In this document: positions 1-11,463 of the stretch, piece after piece
Layout: the number at the start of each line of letters is the position of its first letter
Position numbering within the stretch: position 1 is the stretch's first letter
Source: Gyrodactylus bullatarudis
Taxonomy: Eukaryota > Platyhelminthes > Monogenea > Gyrodactylidea > Gyrodactylidae
DNA: 64,000 nt
Direction: 5' to 3'
NCBI GenBank assembly: GCA_012064415.1
Contig: SSNU01000094.1
Coordinates: forward strand, 1-64,000
Notes under the pieces: generated by a model
The model's database searches: none
The model's input: only the letters and a program-made list of their open reading frames with translations
Told to the model about the DNA's origin: nothing
Made by a program: the position numbers and the translations under genes

Positions 1-582
1 ACAGACAATGCAAATGCCCTCCAACCCTGATCAGTATGAGAGCCAATCAGATTTATTTATATTTTTCTTTGTTTTTACTATATATTTGGCATGTAAGAGG
101 CTGAAGAGTATGCCTGAAATAAAGCGCTTATTCCTCAAAAATTTTCTCGGCATCCTTTCTTATTTATTTAAATGTTCTACAAAGACAAACTTGGAACTTT
201 CTACATTTTTAAGTTACTCAAGAAAAGATTATCTTTAATCTAAGGCTGACATGAAAATATATGATTCTTACAAAAAAACTCAATTATCTTTATCTTAGGA
301 AAAAGATAAATCTTTTCCGAATTATGAACTCGCACCAGTTCGATAGTTAATGACACTCCGTTATTAAGAGATCTTGGATCAGAAAATTGCATTGAATTTT
401 AGACCAAAATCAACTCTCATTGGACTCTTTCTGACTTTTTATGAATCTATCCACATTGATAGCAAGCAAGTTTTCAGCTGAAACTTTATCGAGAGAAAAA
501 CCCTGTTTTTTAACTCAAGTTTATCTTTAGGGTTTGTTGGGTGAGTTGTTTTACTATCAATTCAGTTAGAAGAAAAACTCAC

Positions 583-1153
583 TGTTAGAATTTGTAATTT
601 TTGAGACTGCTTGTTTCAAGTTTTCCTGTGCAAGAATTCTGCCAGTAAACAGATTTTCAAAAATATTTTCCATGATTAAACTGGTAAAGTTATTACTGAT
701 TGTTTCATTTGAAATTTTTGATGACACCTCAATATCACTAGAATGTCTACGAATTTTCTCGTTAATTGAGTTTAGTCCATCCTGAATTGATGATGTCTCT
801 TTAATGGAACTTTCACATGGGGGACTATTGTTTATGAGTGAATTTGCATAGCATTTCGGTTGCATCCTTTTATGACGACAGAGATTACTGTATTGTGTAT
901 AAGCCTTGTGACAATAATTACAGATATGTGGCTTATAAGTACAATGAATATGCATATGTTGCTTAAGACCCGATTCAACCTGAAAGGTTTTTTCACAAAT
1001 TGGACAAGAGAAGCCTCCGAACTCGCTACTTGTCGTATGTTGTTTCAAATGGCGCTGAAGAGATGTTGTCGACTTGCAAACCTTTTTACAAATATGACAC
1101 TCGTTATTAGACGGTATTGAACTTTGTACCAATCTTTTATCACTTGGATATTT
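583..1153 (-). CDS. Zinc-finger exon of a MECOM/PRDM16/Hamlet-like transcription factor (partial gene)
   Basis: The exon encodes three tandem zinc fingers. Finger 1 is C-x2-C-x12-H-x3-H (CHICKKVC...). Finger 2 contains CPICEKTF and SGLKQHMHIH. Finger 3 contains YTQYSNLCRHKRM and ends in Cys instead of the last His (C2HC). The words SGLKQHxHIH and YTQxSNLCRHKRM, and the C2HC finger, are hallmarks of the first zinc-finger array of the EVI1/MECOM-PRDM16-Hamlet family, which are nuclear DNA-binding regulators of cell fate. After finger 3 the exon runs into a Ser/Asn-rich low-complexity stretch, so the usual following fingers are absent here. On the minus strand the exon opens after a tctctttag acceptor and closes at a GTGAGT donor (AACA|GTGAGT); reading through the donor meets a stop at 566. 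No PR/SET domain was found nearby. The family call is confident from the motifs; the gene's extent is not known. Confidence 0.75.
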
Positions 1154-2495
1154 CTAAAGAGAATTAAAATTTTTAACGATAGACAAATCACAGAAACGTT
1201 TAAGAAGAGGAATTCTTATTTACAAATTAGCCCAATTTCCATCAGTTTGGCACTTTCTGACTATCAGGGAAAATTTTCAGATTTTTTTCTCATCTCAATT
1301 CCAAATTTTTTTTGTAGGATATAGTACTGAAATCAAGTTTAGAAGCGTTATTTTTTCACAAGAAATTTTTTTCTTCCATTCTCAACATAACTAAGAAGGA
1401 GCTTGTCTTTAAACTTATAAACAGTCTAGGGTCATCCATGTAAAATTTAAAGTATCGAAATTGTAGAAAAGATAAAGATTAAATGAATCGGTTTCAGTCC
1501 GACTGTTCCAAGTACATAAAAATCGGTACTTTTAAATGTCGATGAGGTTTAAAAATTTGATGAAATTACATTCTTATATATGCCAAATATTTCTCACATG
1601 TAACGATAAACAAGATTTAAAAGAATATTGGGTAATGATAACTTGATATCTTCAAATCTGGTGAAAAATTTAAATTTTGTTAATATGAAGTTGGATTTTC
1701 TGAAAACTAGATCTTTTATGATTTGAATATTTTCAAACTTTGAGCTGATTTTAAAATGAAAAAATGGCCATCTGATCACAATTGATTTCTTGTTTATTTT
1801 TGATAATATAGAAATTCTTCCAGCCAAAAGTTAGAAAAATTACCATGCTATCATAATTTATAATGAAAAAAAATTGGAATTATCTCCAGCTCCATATCAG
1901 TAGTTACATAGTCTAGAAAATAACCTTTTTTAATGTATACTTATTGAGATTTGTACTGTATGTTCATCAAATCGAAATAATAATTGAAATTTTTTTATCG
2001 TGTGGATTTCGAGAAATATTGTGTTCTCACTAAAGATGGAAATAATCTACAGAAAAGCCAAGCCAAAAGAGACTTTAATTTTTAACTTTTGAAAAAGTAT
2101 CTCAAATTCAAGAGATATCATCGAGAATAATTTCTAAACCAGAGAATTTTTTGCAGATTGTTCCAACTTTCAGAGTTAAAATTCGATACAAACACTAATT
2201 CGAATAATTTTTAGATTTTTTTATTTCGATTTGATGAACACAATCTCTTAATTTGATGCTTTTTTGTACTTGAAAGAAACATGAAGTTCTGTATTGTGAA
2301 GATAAAAAAATCAATTGAGAATAGACATCTCTAAAAATTCGGTCATTCACACGGAAAAAAATAGGTCAGTAGTTTTTATACAAGAAATTATTATCATTAA
2401 CGGTTTATCCTGTGAGCAATTCAATAATATTTTCAAAAGTTAGTTTAGCCGAGAGTTTACAAGAAAATCTATTTGATAATTTTATCAATACTCAC

Positions 2496-2707
2496 CTTTG
2501 CTTTTTTGATTATGTCAAAGATTAATTTTCTTCTAACAGCACTTGCTTGATTTGAATTGGAAAGACCTCTAGCACTACCACTGGTTTTGTCAAAATTATT
2601 ACTGATAATAGGGTACCTGTTATTTAATTCTATTAGTTTCGGCACCCCATCACCTTGTCCAGTCGTGTCTTGGTCACTTAATTTCTCATTTGATGTTAAT
2701 AGGCTGT
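2496..2707 (-). CDS. Possible upstream exon of the MECOM-like gene
   Basis: This open frame is bounded on the minus strand by an acceptor (catatag) and a strong donor (AAAG|GTGAGT). It encodes about 70 residues of polar sequence ending VRRKLIFDIIKKAK, with no recognised domain. It ends in phase 0, and the zinc-finger exon at 583-1153 begins in phase 0, so the two can be joined across an intron of about 1.34 kb (1154-2495). The join is inference: a long intron is unusual beside the 24-41-nt introns elsewhere in this window, and the sequence could instead belong to another gene. Confidence 0.35.
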
Positions 2708-3756
2708 CTATATGTAAGTAAGATATTTGAAATCTATTACATGACATGTAAAATGAAATTGGGTTATACAATGTATAATATACATCCAAATGTCTATGTG
2801 GATGTGTTGCATGATAGACCTTTAATATATTGCCAGTCTATTGTGATATACATTTGATGTAACTTTTTTGAATACATACAAACATGTGTTATATTCATAA
2901 CGCGCTTACGCTGAAAGAGATTTATTTTACCAAAGATTTATCTATATACAATACATTAGAGATTCTCCAGATAGGAGATAAAACAGCCAAAAACTAATAT
3001 TTTGTAAATTTTTGAGGTTATCTTGCAGCTTTCAAGATTTGACCAAACATAAAATTTAAAATATTTTCAATAATCCAAGATCAATTTCAAATTGGAGTGA
3101 TCTCAAATTTCAAAGAAAACATTTTGAGTCCACCTTCTTTCCAGATGAATATTAAAGAGGGTGGATTGTTTAGATGAAAAAAGAATCTTGTTTCATACCA
3201 GAAGGTCTCAGTGTATTACTAGTTTAATAGAGAATTTTGTCAGTATTATGTAACAACTACCTGATATACATTTGACATTGGAATCTATGAATAAATGTTC
3301 GAAAATTACTTGTTGTTTATTCAAGTGAATGAAAATCATGTTTATTTAAGCCAAAAGATTTCTGTTTTTACATCTTGTACGCGCTTATTTCTTCTGATCA
3401 GTGAGAATTTCTGAAATTAAATTAAATAACAGAAAATAATAAAAAATTTAGGCTATAAATTATAGCTTTATAATTTTCCTTAAGAGAGATTTTAGATTGT
3501 AAAAATCCTAAAAGATTTAAAAACAATAATTCATTTTTCAATTTTGCAAAGAAAGGTTCGATGAAAATTTTCTTAAATGGAAGAATTGAGTACAAAATGT
3601 ATTTTTGATCAGTTTTCTTAGCTACATTTAACGAAGCACATTTTATTCTCCGAGGTTTCTAATTTTTTGATAAACAAACTGCTTGATATGTTGAGTAGAC
3701 AAGTTTAGTTATTCTAAAAGAGAACAACTATTTTTATGAAGCTCAACTTAAAAAGG
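2708..3756. other. No gene recognised
   Basis: AT-rich sequence with short chance ORFs only. No PR/SET-like exon, RNA gene or clear transposon end was found. Confidence 0.5.
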
Positions 3757-3912
3757 GATAGGTTTAGTAATCACATTAGAAGAAGACTTAATGATCTCAT
3801 CAATCAGCATTATAATAACATACAATTGAAGAACTCAGAGATTATTTAGTTTGATTCATAAGGATTTGATGAAGCGAAAGGAGAAAACTGTGATTGTGGA
3901 GCCTCATATATA
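3757..3912 (+). pseudogene. Penelope-like element remnant (RT end and start of GIY-YIG)
   Basis: The translation matches, with breaks, the Penelope copy at 27.6-28.2 kb: a stretch like SNxIRxRLNxLIxQHYNNI, then a degraded linker, then CDCGASYI, the start of the GIY-YIG endonuclease. It stops where the inverted-repeat transposon at 3913 begins. It carries stops and is not functional. Confidence 0.6.
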
Positions 3913-5436
3913 TGTTACCGTGAGTTTGGGAAATCAGTGAGTGTTGGTAATTCACTAGTGTATGTTGGTAATCAGTGTGACTTTAGTGAATCTAGCTAAT
4001 AAGCCCTTATTACCCAAACTCACTGAGAAGGTCAGTAAATTCATCAGCTCAACCAATTGATTAAAATTAATAAGAAAAAATGAATAATCTATTTATTGCC
4101 ACAAGGAAGAGAATGATGGCATTTAGAGTTACATAAAACTTGATTCTTTTTACATTTACAGGTGAGTGTTTTACAATTTCTAATACAATTACATTTGAAT
4201 ATTCCTTATCCATTTCCAAGGGAAAATCTTGGCATTTATCTCTCTTAATGAACACTCATTTTCTGTGACACAAGACATGTCGTAAAATTTTTCAGAAACC
4301 CCAATTGATTAGCTGCTACCAATTTATTCAGGGTACTTTGTAAAGACCATTTTGTTCATTACTCTCAGTTATTACAGCAATTATAGATTTGAAATCGCCC
4401 CTTCCTCTATCAACGTCAAGAATTTGAATTCTGCAGTTGTCTCCTACCTTGAAAGTATGAATTTGTCTTCTCTGAATTTGCCATCATCTTTCTTTCCTGC
4501 AGTTTGAGATTTTCCAAACAGGTTTTTCGAGCAGTGTCAATTTTAACTTCAAATTCATCGAAATAATCATCAAGATTAATTTCTTCAAAATCGTCCACAT
4601 CACCCAAATTTTCCTCTTGGATTTAAGGGCAGTTTGATCTGTCTTCATTCTTCTTCCGAAAACAGCTTCATATGGAGTCATCTTTATTCCTGCATGTAAT
4701 GAGTTGTTTTTAGACATCTGCACATCAAGAATTCCATCAGACCAGTTCACGAATTTAGTCAAATGGTCTTGGTTCAAAACTTCGAGACTTCTTGGTTCAA
4801 AAAGAAACCTCTTTCCCTCTTCTTCTAAATAGTCGTATTTTTTGAGAAGCTTAAAATCCTGTGGAACTTTGGAGCATGAGTTACTTTTGAGAAGCAATAT
4901 CCGGTCGATCATGGTGTCTATTTCTAATTTTGACAATAGAGATGATAATTTTGTAAATTTTATTTCTTCTAGATATTCGTCGAATTTTAATCGCCAGGCT
5001 TTGACGTCCATTTTTAAACCGATTATGTTTCGAATGAAGTAAATTCATTGAAAAAGTGACAATACCCTTAACCCTTACCCTGGAAATGGGGTAACTGTGG
5101 ACCCCATTTGTATTGATTTTCCTATGTCATTTTTGTCATTTCCAGGGCGAGGGTTAAGAAAACCAATGGGAATTAAAATATAAAAGGTGTATAAAATTTG
5201 TATTTGTGGTATAAATAGAATTTCGTATTGAGGGCTTGAACTTGATGAATCTTTGCGTTTTGAAAATTTTCTTTCGAAAATCAATCCCTCAGACATACAT
5301 TTCCTACAATTCACTGACCTTCTCAGTGAGTTTGGGTAATAAGGGCTTATTAGCTAGATTCACTAAAGTCACACTGATTACCAACATACACTAGTGAATT
5401 ACCAACACTCACTGATTTCCTAAACTCACGGTAACA
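3913..5436 (-). mobile_element. Ginger/KRBA2-type (integrase) DNA transposon, internally deleted, with 124-bp TIRs
   Basis: The ends are near-identical inverted repeats, 3913-4036 and 5313-5436, starting TGTTACCGTGAGTTT. Both sides are flanked by TATA (3909-3912 and 5437-5440), a 4-bp target duplication. On the minus strand the interior encodes a broken protein. An N-terminal part (from 5011) has a KxxxDFKLLKKYDYL-type segment. Next come the integrase words HAGIKMTPYEAVFG, then in a shifted frame VGDNCRIQI and DVDRGRGD, and finally a Cys-rich CxC tail (KCNCxxNCKxxxCKCKK) near 4150. This order is that of KRBA2/SCAND3-like integrases and Ginger transposons. Most of the catalytic core between the N-terminal part and TPYEAVFG is missing, and there are frameshifts, so this copy cannot make an active enzyme. 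A smaller imperfect inverted repeat lies at 5068-5160. Confidence 0.7.
4036..5011 (-). pseudogene. Broken integrase ORF of the Ginger/KRBA2-like transposon
   Basis: The longest frame (4484-5011) opens with an ATG and gives 175 codons. It holds the N-terminal segment and the TPYEAVFGRRM motif, and then drifts out of frame. The continuation is read in the 4416-4607 frame (acidic DDFEEINLDDYFDEF), then in another frame as VGDNCRIQI...DVDRGRGD, then in the CxC tail. The acidic linker followed by VDRGRGD is typical of KRBA2-like proteins. At least two frameshifts and the loss of the DDE core make it a pseudogene. Confidence 0.65.
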
Positions 5437-5449
5437 TATACACCTAATT

Positions 5450-5760
5450 AATATGAAGATGGGAATTTATGATTTTTACAAAATTCTTATTTTTTTCATC
5501 AAGAAATCGAATTTGATCGAGATTTTTTGGAATCTAGATCATGAGGCCCTCTTTCAGTATACGGGGAAAAAATTTAGAAAAAATCAATTTTTAAGGAAAA
5601 TACGGCAAATTTGAAATCTTGAAGTAGCGCCAAATTCCCTTTTTTTTGAACTTAGAGTTGAAAATTTTTGTTGATTTTAATGTGAGAGAGTGATCAAAAG
5701 TTGATTTTTAAGATCACAATAAGACAAAAAAATCGATCATCATCATAAAAATTCTGATAT
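5450..5760. repeat. Single arm of fold-back repeat family B
   Basis: It begins GAAGATGGGAATTTATGATT and continues with the ATCAAGAAATCGAATTTGATC and GAGAGTGATCAAAAGTTGAT words shared with 10170-10778 and 50460-50835. Only one arm is visible here. Confidence 0.5.
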
Positions 5761-8309
5761 TTCTCGGAATTTTTAAAATTTTAATCAGCTCATTTTATTC
5801 AGAGACTCGATAAGTATTCGTTCTCCTGACTATTAGAGGATAAAAATTGACCTTTTTGTTGTAAATTGTAAATCTTCATAACAACTAGCTTCATTATTAG
5901 AAGAATTTGATAGTAAAGTTGAAATGAAAAAAATTAAATTTATTCTCCCATGGATAAAAATGAATTTAAAATAATTATTTCCTCACATATACGACACTTC
6001 GCGAGAGGATGTCAAGTTTCACTGACCCCTTAGCGTACTATCCAAGAATGAACAACATGCAGTTCAACAGTGTTACAAATGCATTTGGATGAGTGATCAC
6101 ATAAACTGGTAATGAAATTTATTTTTCATCCCTGCACCTACTTATCTCATGTCAACTATTCTGTTTCACCCAGAAAATTTATGAGAATAATCATTATTAG
6201 TAACAAATTCCTCCAGTGCATACACAAAATATGAACTTTATCTAACTTAATCGACTCAATTCATTATCTTTTTTGAATGTTTTTCATTTTATTGTATCTG
6301 TAACTCTTTAATATACAATGTACATGTAAAACACTTCCGACACATTTTATTAGCACGGAAATATAAAGATTTAGAAGCCCATTTACATTCTTTTGCTATC
6401 ATATCTTTTGGAAATCTATACTTTTTAAAATGAGTCTGAAGAAATTCAATCTTCGAATTTAAATTTGAATTAATTGTAGTTAAATTTCTTTGAGACTATT
6501 ATTTGTTTTTTTAGATTCCATAAAAACTCCTAAAATTTTCAGATAGAACCAGGTGTTGACTAATATTGGGAATACTGATCTTTCTATAGATTGTGATCAG
6601 GCAATTCTTTGAGTAATTTTTAATAATTATCATTATTTTGGTAAGTTTTACGTAAATTTTGGACCAGAACTGTAATTAAACTTCAGATCAGGATAATTTA
6701 GTTTATTTATCACCAGATCAAAATAAAAGTGACACTTCTTGTTTATTTTGTTCTTGTTATGGTACTTGACTATCACGTCTGGAAGAGGCTTTGGAAACTT
6801 TTTTTGCTAGTTCTGAGTAATTGGCACTAATCGTTGTAAAATTAATCGCTCTACCTAATTGAACAATTAATAATTACAATAATAGGTTGAATCCCACTTT
6901 ACTAAGATTTACATAAATATAAATATTCTGAATAGTTCACGTAAATTTTCAAATATTTCCCAGAAATTCGCAATCGCTATATATTATCTATTTTATCCAA
7001 ATTTCGCTCAAAAGTATCTTGTCATGCTTCTGCAATGAGCATTATGAAAATTTTCTAATCTAAAACATGTTTTGACTAATCAGAATTGTTATTTTCATTA
7101 AAAAATAAAAACAATCAATTTTTCAAGATTCAGTTAAAGTGAATTCGAATTAATATTGTGGAAATAAAAGATTATAAAACGTTTTTTATTTGAAAATTTT
7201 CATATTTTGGTTTAGCTTATTAGTAATAAAAGAATAAAAAGATGTTTTGGAGCGAAATTTGGGGTTTCAATGTTAAAATACTTGAATAAAATTTTTTCGT
7301 ATCTAAAACAAATTTTAGTCATTTTGGAAAATTTTTATTTTTATTGCATATTTTTCTATGTCAATAACTATAACTAACACAGATAACTATTGAAAATCAT
7401 TAGAAATGTCAAATAATTCTAGTTAAAAGCCTATTTCTTCCCACCCTGAGAGTTTACTTATTTTATTCTCATAGGTACATCTTGTAAGACGAGAGAAGAT
7501 TTCAGGTGGTCATAATTTAACTCAAATTTCAATTTTTTTGTTACAATTGATATGTACGATTTCCTATATGCTGTGTGTGTTTATTTATGAAATTCTCTCT
7601 TCCCAATGTAAATAGCCATGAAATGCATCTCTTGCCATGTTTAGCTTCCTTCTCGTCTTTCATTATCCAACAAGTCATTAAAATACAGTTTTGAATGATT
7701 TGATATATGGACGAAAAATTACATGGATGGGAAAATGAGTCTTCAAGTAAATTATTATTCAATAAATACAATAATGTATGGGCAATTAAATTAAAATTGG
7801 TGGCCAATTTTATGATAAACAAAGGAAAAGAATATTTCATAGGTTCAAATGATGGGTACTAGGGTGGGCTGAAATTCTAACATTTCCAATAATAAGCATT
7901 ATTACGTATTGACAAACATATCTCGAAAATGCATTATAGCATCATAAACTTTCAATAAATTTTACGTGATTATTGAAATCCTGTTGAATTTCTGTGTTAT
8001 TTCATTAGTATCTAAATCTTTAACTACGCAATCTTATCATGAAGAGGAAAATGCCCCGACTCGAAAATTTGTTTTTCAGAAAAGCATCCCCAAAAATCTG
8101 GATTCATGGAAAATTTCCTGTTTAATAACCGAATGAAATTTTTTAAAAAGAGAAAGTATTTTTTCAAATTGGCCTTTTAGCTCGAACGGAAAATAATTAA
8201 TATATTTTGATTAGGGATTTCAAATCTGGATCAATAGAATATACTAATTGAGTCTAATGTAACTATTTGACCATGATGATATCCGATTCAACTTTTGTTG
8301 ACAAAAATT
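5761..8309. other. Gene-free AT-rich stretch with repeat debris
   Basis: No credible coding sequence. Part of it (about 6960-7320) is a diverged inverted copy of family C, with an AATTTCGCTCAAAAGTATCTT-like arm and its inverse GGAGCGAAATTTGG. Confidence 0.45.
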
Positions 8310-8775
8310 TTATAGGTTGAATGCAGATTATATACTTAAAATTACTTAAATCACCCATCGATATGAAAAAACTAATCTTCAAGTATATAATCCCACCAAA
8401 TTTCGCTTCAAAATACCTTTCCATGCTTCTAGATTAAGATAAACAAAATTGTGAAATTTTTTAAGTTTAAAACGTTTTTTGACTGATCAAAAATATTCAT
8501 GAAAAATTAGAGAAATTTCGTTTTGAGCTATTGAAAAAACTATTTTAATATGATTTAAGTCACTTTTACAACTTTATGTAAAGAAATAATGTGAATTCAA
8601 GTTAAAATTATATGAAACAATAAAAAAACGTTTTAAATTTAAAAATTCACAATTTATCATGAAAAGGTATTTTGAAGCGAAATTTGGTGGGATTATATTT
8701 AAATACTTGAAGATTAGTTTTTTCATATCGAAGGGTGGTTTAAGAAATTTTGCAAAATTTCGTCCAAGAGAAAGA
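8310..8775. repeat. Fold-back element, family C (hAT-like MITE relative)
   Basis: The arms are inverted copies: TTAAATCACCCATCGATATG near 8345 and ATATCGAAGGGTGGTTTAAG near 8735, with ATTTCGCTTCAAAATACCTT inverted as AAGGTATTTTGAAGCGAAAT. It matches the better-defined copy at 53819-54296. Its outer ends are eroded, so boundaries are approximate. Confidence 0.6.
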
Positions 8776-9249
8776 ATGATTGCATCAAAAAGGATAAACT
8801 GAATAAACACCCAAAAAGTAAAAACTTAATTTATTATTTACCAATCTACTCTAAAGTAGCTTGAGGAATACCAGATTTAAACTTCTCTTTTAATATCGAT
8901 GTTGATTTCACATTATCAAATAAAGTCACACGTTAATCTCACCTCATTACCATGCCTGAGGTTTTTCATTTCATTGGTCTCCAAATGTAGCTTCTGCAAG
9001 CCCTTATTCAGTGCAATTAATTTTTAAAATCCCAAAGATAGGAGCTACACCACCATACGAAATATGCATAGGAATTCCAAGCTCAAAAACTGTTAATAGA
9101 TCCATTTTATTACACAAATCAGAAAATAAATTCCAATTTGTCCTTGATATTTTCCATCAAGTCCCAATTTGGGTCGTTGCAAAAATTTTAGGGTCCTATA
9201 AAGAGGATATTGCTTCCAATTTTATTTATCGCCTAAAATTTATTTATGG

Positions 9250-9830
9250 TCAAGAGATATAAATGAAAATAGTCCTCAAACCGCCAAAAGGTCATTTCCT
9301 GATAATTGATGCGCACTTTTTGGATTTGAAGAAAAAAAATTATTTTTATGAAAAATATGCTCATTTTTCGAATTTCGATTTGGCGCCAAAATCTCATTTT
9401 TTCGAGCTTTAAGCTCAAAATTTTTATTGATTCTAAGTGGGAGTGTGACCAAAAGATTTTCAGGATCACAAGAAGACAAGAGAGCCAAACATCGCCAATA
9501 AATTTTGAAAGATTCACCATTTTCGAGAGATTTCGATTTGTAGAAATTCCATCGTTTTTCAAGTAGTGGCAATGATCAAAAATTCCAACTTCAGCTCCCA
9601 AACGATAATGAGGTGAAGCATTAGAACAGACTAAGCATATTTGATTTCTTTCTTTTATTTAAAAAACATCTTTTGGTCACACTCCCACTCAGAAATCAAT
9701 AAAAAAATTTGATTTCAAAGCTCGAAAAAATCTTGAGTAGGATTCCCAAAAATCTTTTACACATTCGAATGTTTTTGATGGAAAATCGAGGTTTTCGTAA
9801 AAATCATAGATTCCCAACTTTATATCTATG
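9250..9830. repeat. Fold-back repeat related to family B
   Basis: Inverted arms are visible: AATTTTTATTGATTCTAAGT and GGGAGTGTGACCAAAAGATT near 9420-9460, and their inverse around 9670-9735 (TTTTGGTCACACTCCCACTC, AATCAATAAAAAAATTTG). Short ORFs on both strands here are by-products of the repeat. Confidence 0.5.
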
Positions 9831-9947
9831 AAAAATTACTCCTTTACCAATATATCTATGCTGTCATCCCTTGCATTTTTTTATTGAAAACTTTGAAATT
9901 GAAGCTTCGCGTCTAGACAGTGTCTGAAATGCCTGGTCATAATAAAG

Positions 9948-10016
9948 TATTGCCACTGATGATGCTTAAGAGATGTACATTTGACTCTAATATATTTATT
10001 TTCTAACTCTTCAAAT
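9948..10016 (+). repeat. Isolated Penelope terminal repeat
   Basis: TGCCACTGATGATGCTTAAGA and the following AT-rich tail match the direct repeats that bracket the Penelope 3' end at 27329-28230. No coding part is attached. Confidence 0.5.
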
Positions 10017-10169
10017 AGGTCTTAGAATATATAGCTTTCTATCATTTGTACTCATCTGAAGATCCTAAATCAGGTCTCGGCTCGAAAAACTCTTTTCTCT
10101 ATAAGAAAAAAACCCTAACAACATAATCAATATTCAATCTTTCTGGTCATTTACCCAATTTAGGGTCAG

Positions 10170-10778
10170 TCAAAATGAAAATGGGAATTTATGATTTTTA
10201 CGAAAATCTCAATTTTTCATCAAGATTTCGAATTTGATCAAGATTCTTTGGAATCTGGATTATGGTACCAACTCTCACGATATGAAGACAAAAGAATTTG
10301 TAAAATTAAATATTTACGAAAATTATGGCATATCTCAAATCTCAAATTCACATTTTTTGAACTTCACATTAAATCACGATTAGACAAAGGAATCGAATTT
10401 GCTTAACCAGATTTTGAGAATAACCCCATCATCGTGTGAAAATTGAAATTTGATTTCTTGAACCTTTTCCCTACTTAAAAATCGACGGAATTTAGAGGAT
10501 TCAAGATCCCTGAAAAATGATGAATTTATCAAAAGTTTTATGGTGGTAATTCGTTTTCTTGTCTAATTGGGATTCTGAAAATCAAATTTCGATCACTCTT
10601 TGATATAGGCAAATTTTTTCAACTCAAAGTTCAAAATATGGAAATTTTACTCTATTTTTCTTCATATCGTGAAAGAGGGGTTTATGATCTAGATTACAAA
10701 AAATCTTGATCAAATTCGATTTCCTGGAGCAAAAAATTGAGAATTTTGTAAGCATCATAAATTTCCATCCTCATAAAG
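10170..10778. repeat. Fold-back element, family B (about 600 bp)
   Basis: The left arm (GGGAATTTATGATTTTTACG, then CAAGATTTCGAATTTGATCA) is inverted on the right (TGATCAAATTCGATTTCCTG, then CATAAATTTCCATCCTCAT). It carries no coding capacity. It abuts family A at 10784. Confidence 0.6.
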
Positions 10779-10783
10779 CTAGT

Positions 10784-11463
10784 TGACATGAAGATGAGAA
10801 TTTACTATTTTTACAAAATATCTCGAGGTTTTTCTCTGGATTCACAGAAAAAAATAATTTTTGAATTCTAAAACGGAATGAGCTAATAAGTTGTTGATAT
10901 TCGAAAAAAAATTCTGAAAAAAATTCAATCTGACCAAAATTAGACCGTCTTTTGAATTTCGAAAATGTACCAAATCTCCACTTTTTCAACTTTTGAACCC
11001 AGAATTTTTATCGATTTCGATAATTCGAAGCAGTTAAGTGATAATATTTGGGATCAACATTGAATGAAGAATTTGAATTCACCTGTAGAAGTACACTGAA
11101 GTTCGTCATTACTATGGGAAATCGAATCATTTGAATTTTTCGATTATCACGAAGTCAAATTATCCAAAGTTAAACTTTTTCTTCGCTATCTCTATTGCTA
11201 AATTCGAATTATTTGTCTAATGTTGATCTCAAATATTATCACTTAACTGCTTCGAATCATCGAAAGTTGAAAAAGTGGATATTTCGTGCATTTTCGAAAT
11301 CCAAAAATTGGCTTAATTTTGATCAGATTGAATTTTTCCAAATATCAACAACTTATTAGATTATTCCATATAGAATTCAAAAAATTATTTTTTTATGTGA
11401 ATCCGAAGAAAAATATCGAGTTTTTTGTAAAAATAGTAAATTCTCATCTTCATGTCAATTAGA
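10784..11463. repeat. Fold-back element, family A (about 680 bp)
   Basis: The termini are CTAGTTGACATGAAGATGAG and its inverse CTCATCTTCATGTCAATTAG. The arms continue inward for over 200 bp as inverted copies (for example AAGCAGTTAAGTGATAATAT and ATATTATCACTTAACTGCTT). No transposase is encoded. Related pieces occur near 44063, 49038-49195, 50067, 57840-58220 and 61800-62085. Confidence 0.7.

Noticed and set aside
860..1120. 86-codon plus-strand ORF
   Set aside because: It is the antisense shadow of the zinc-finger exon at 583-1153.
10191..10989. ORFs on both strands within the fold-back elements
   Set aside because: They lie in inverted repeats, have repeat-like composition and match no protein.
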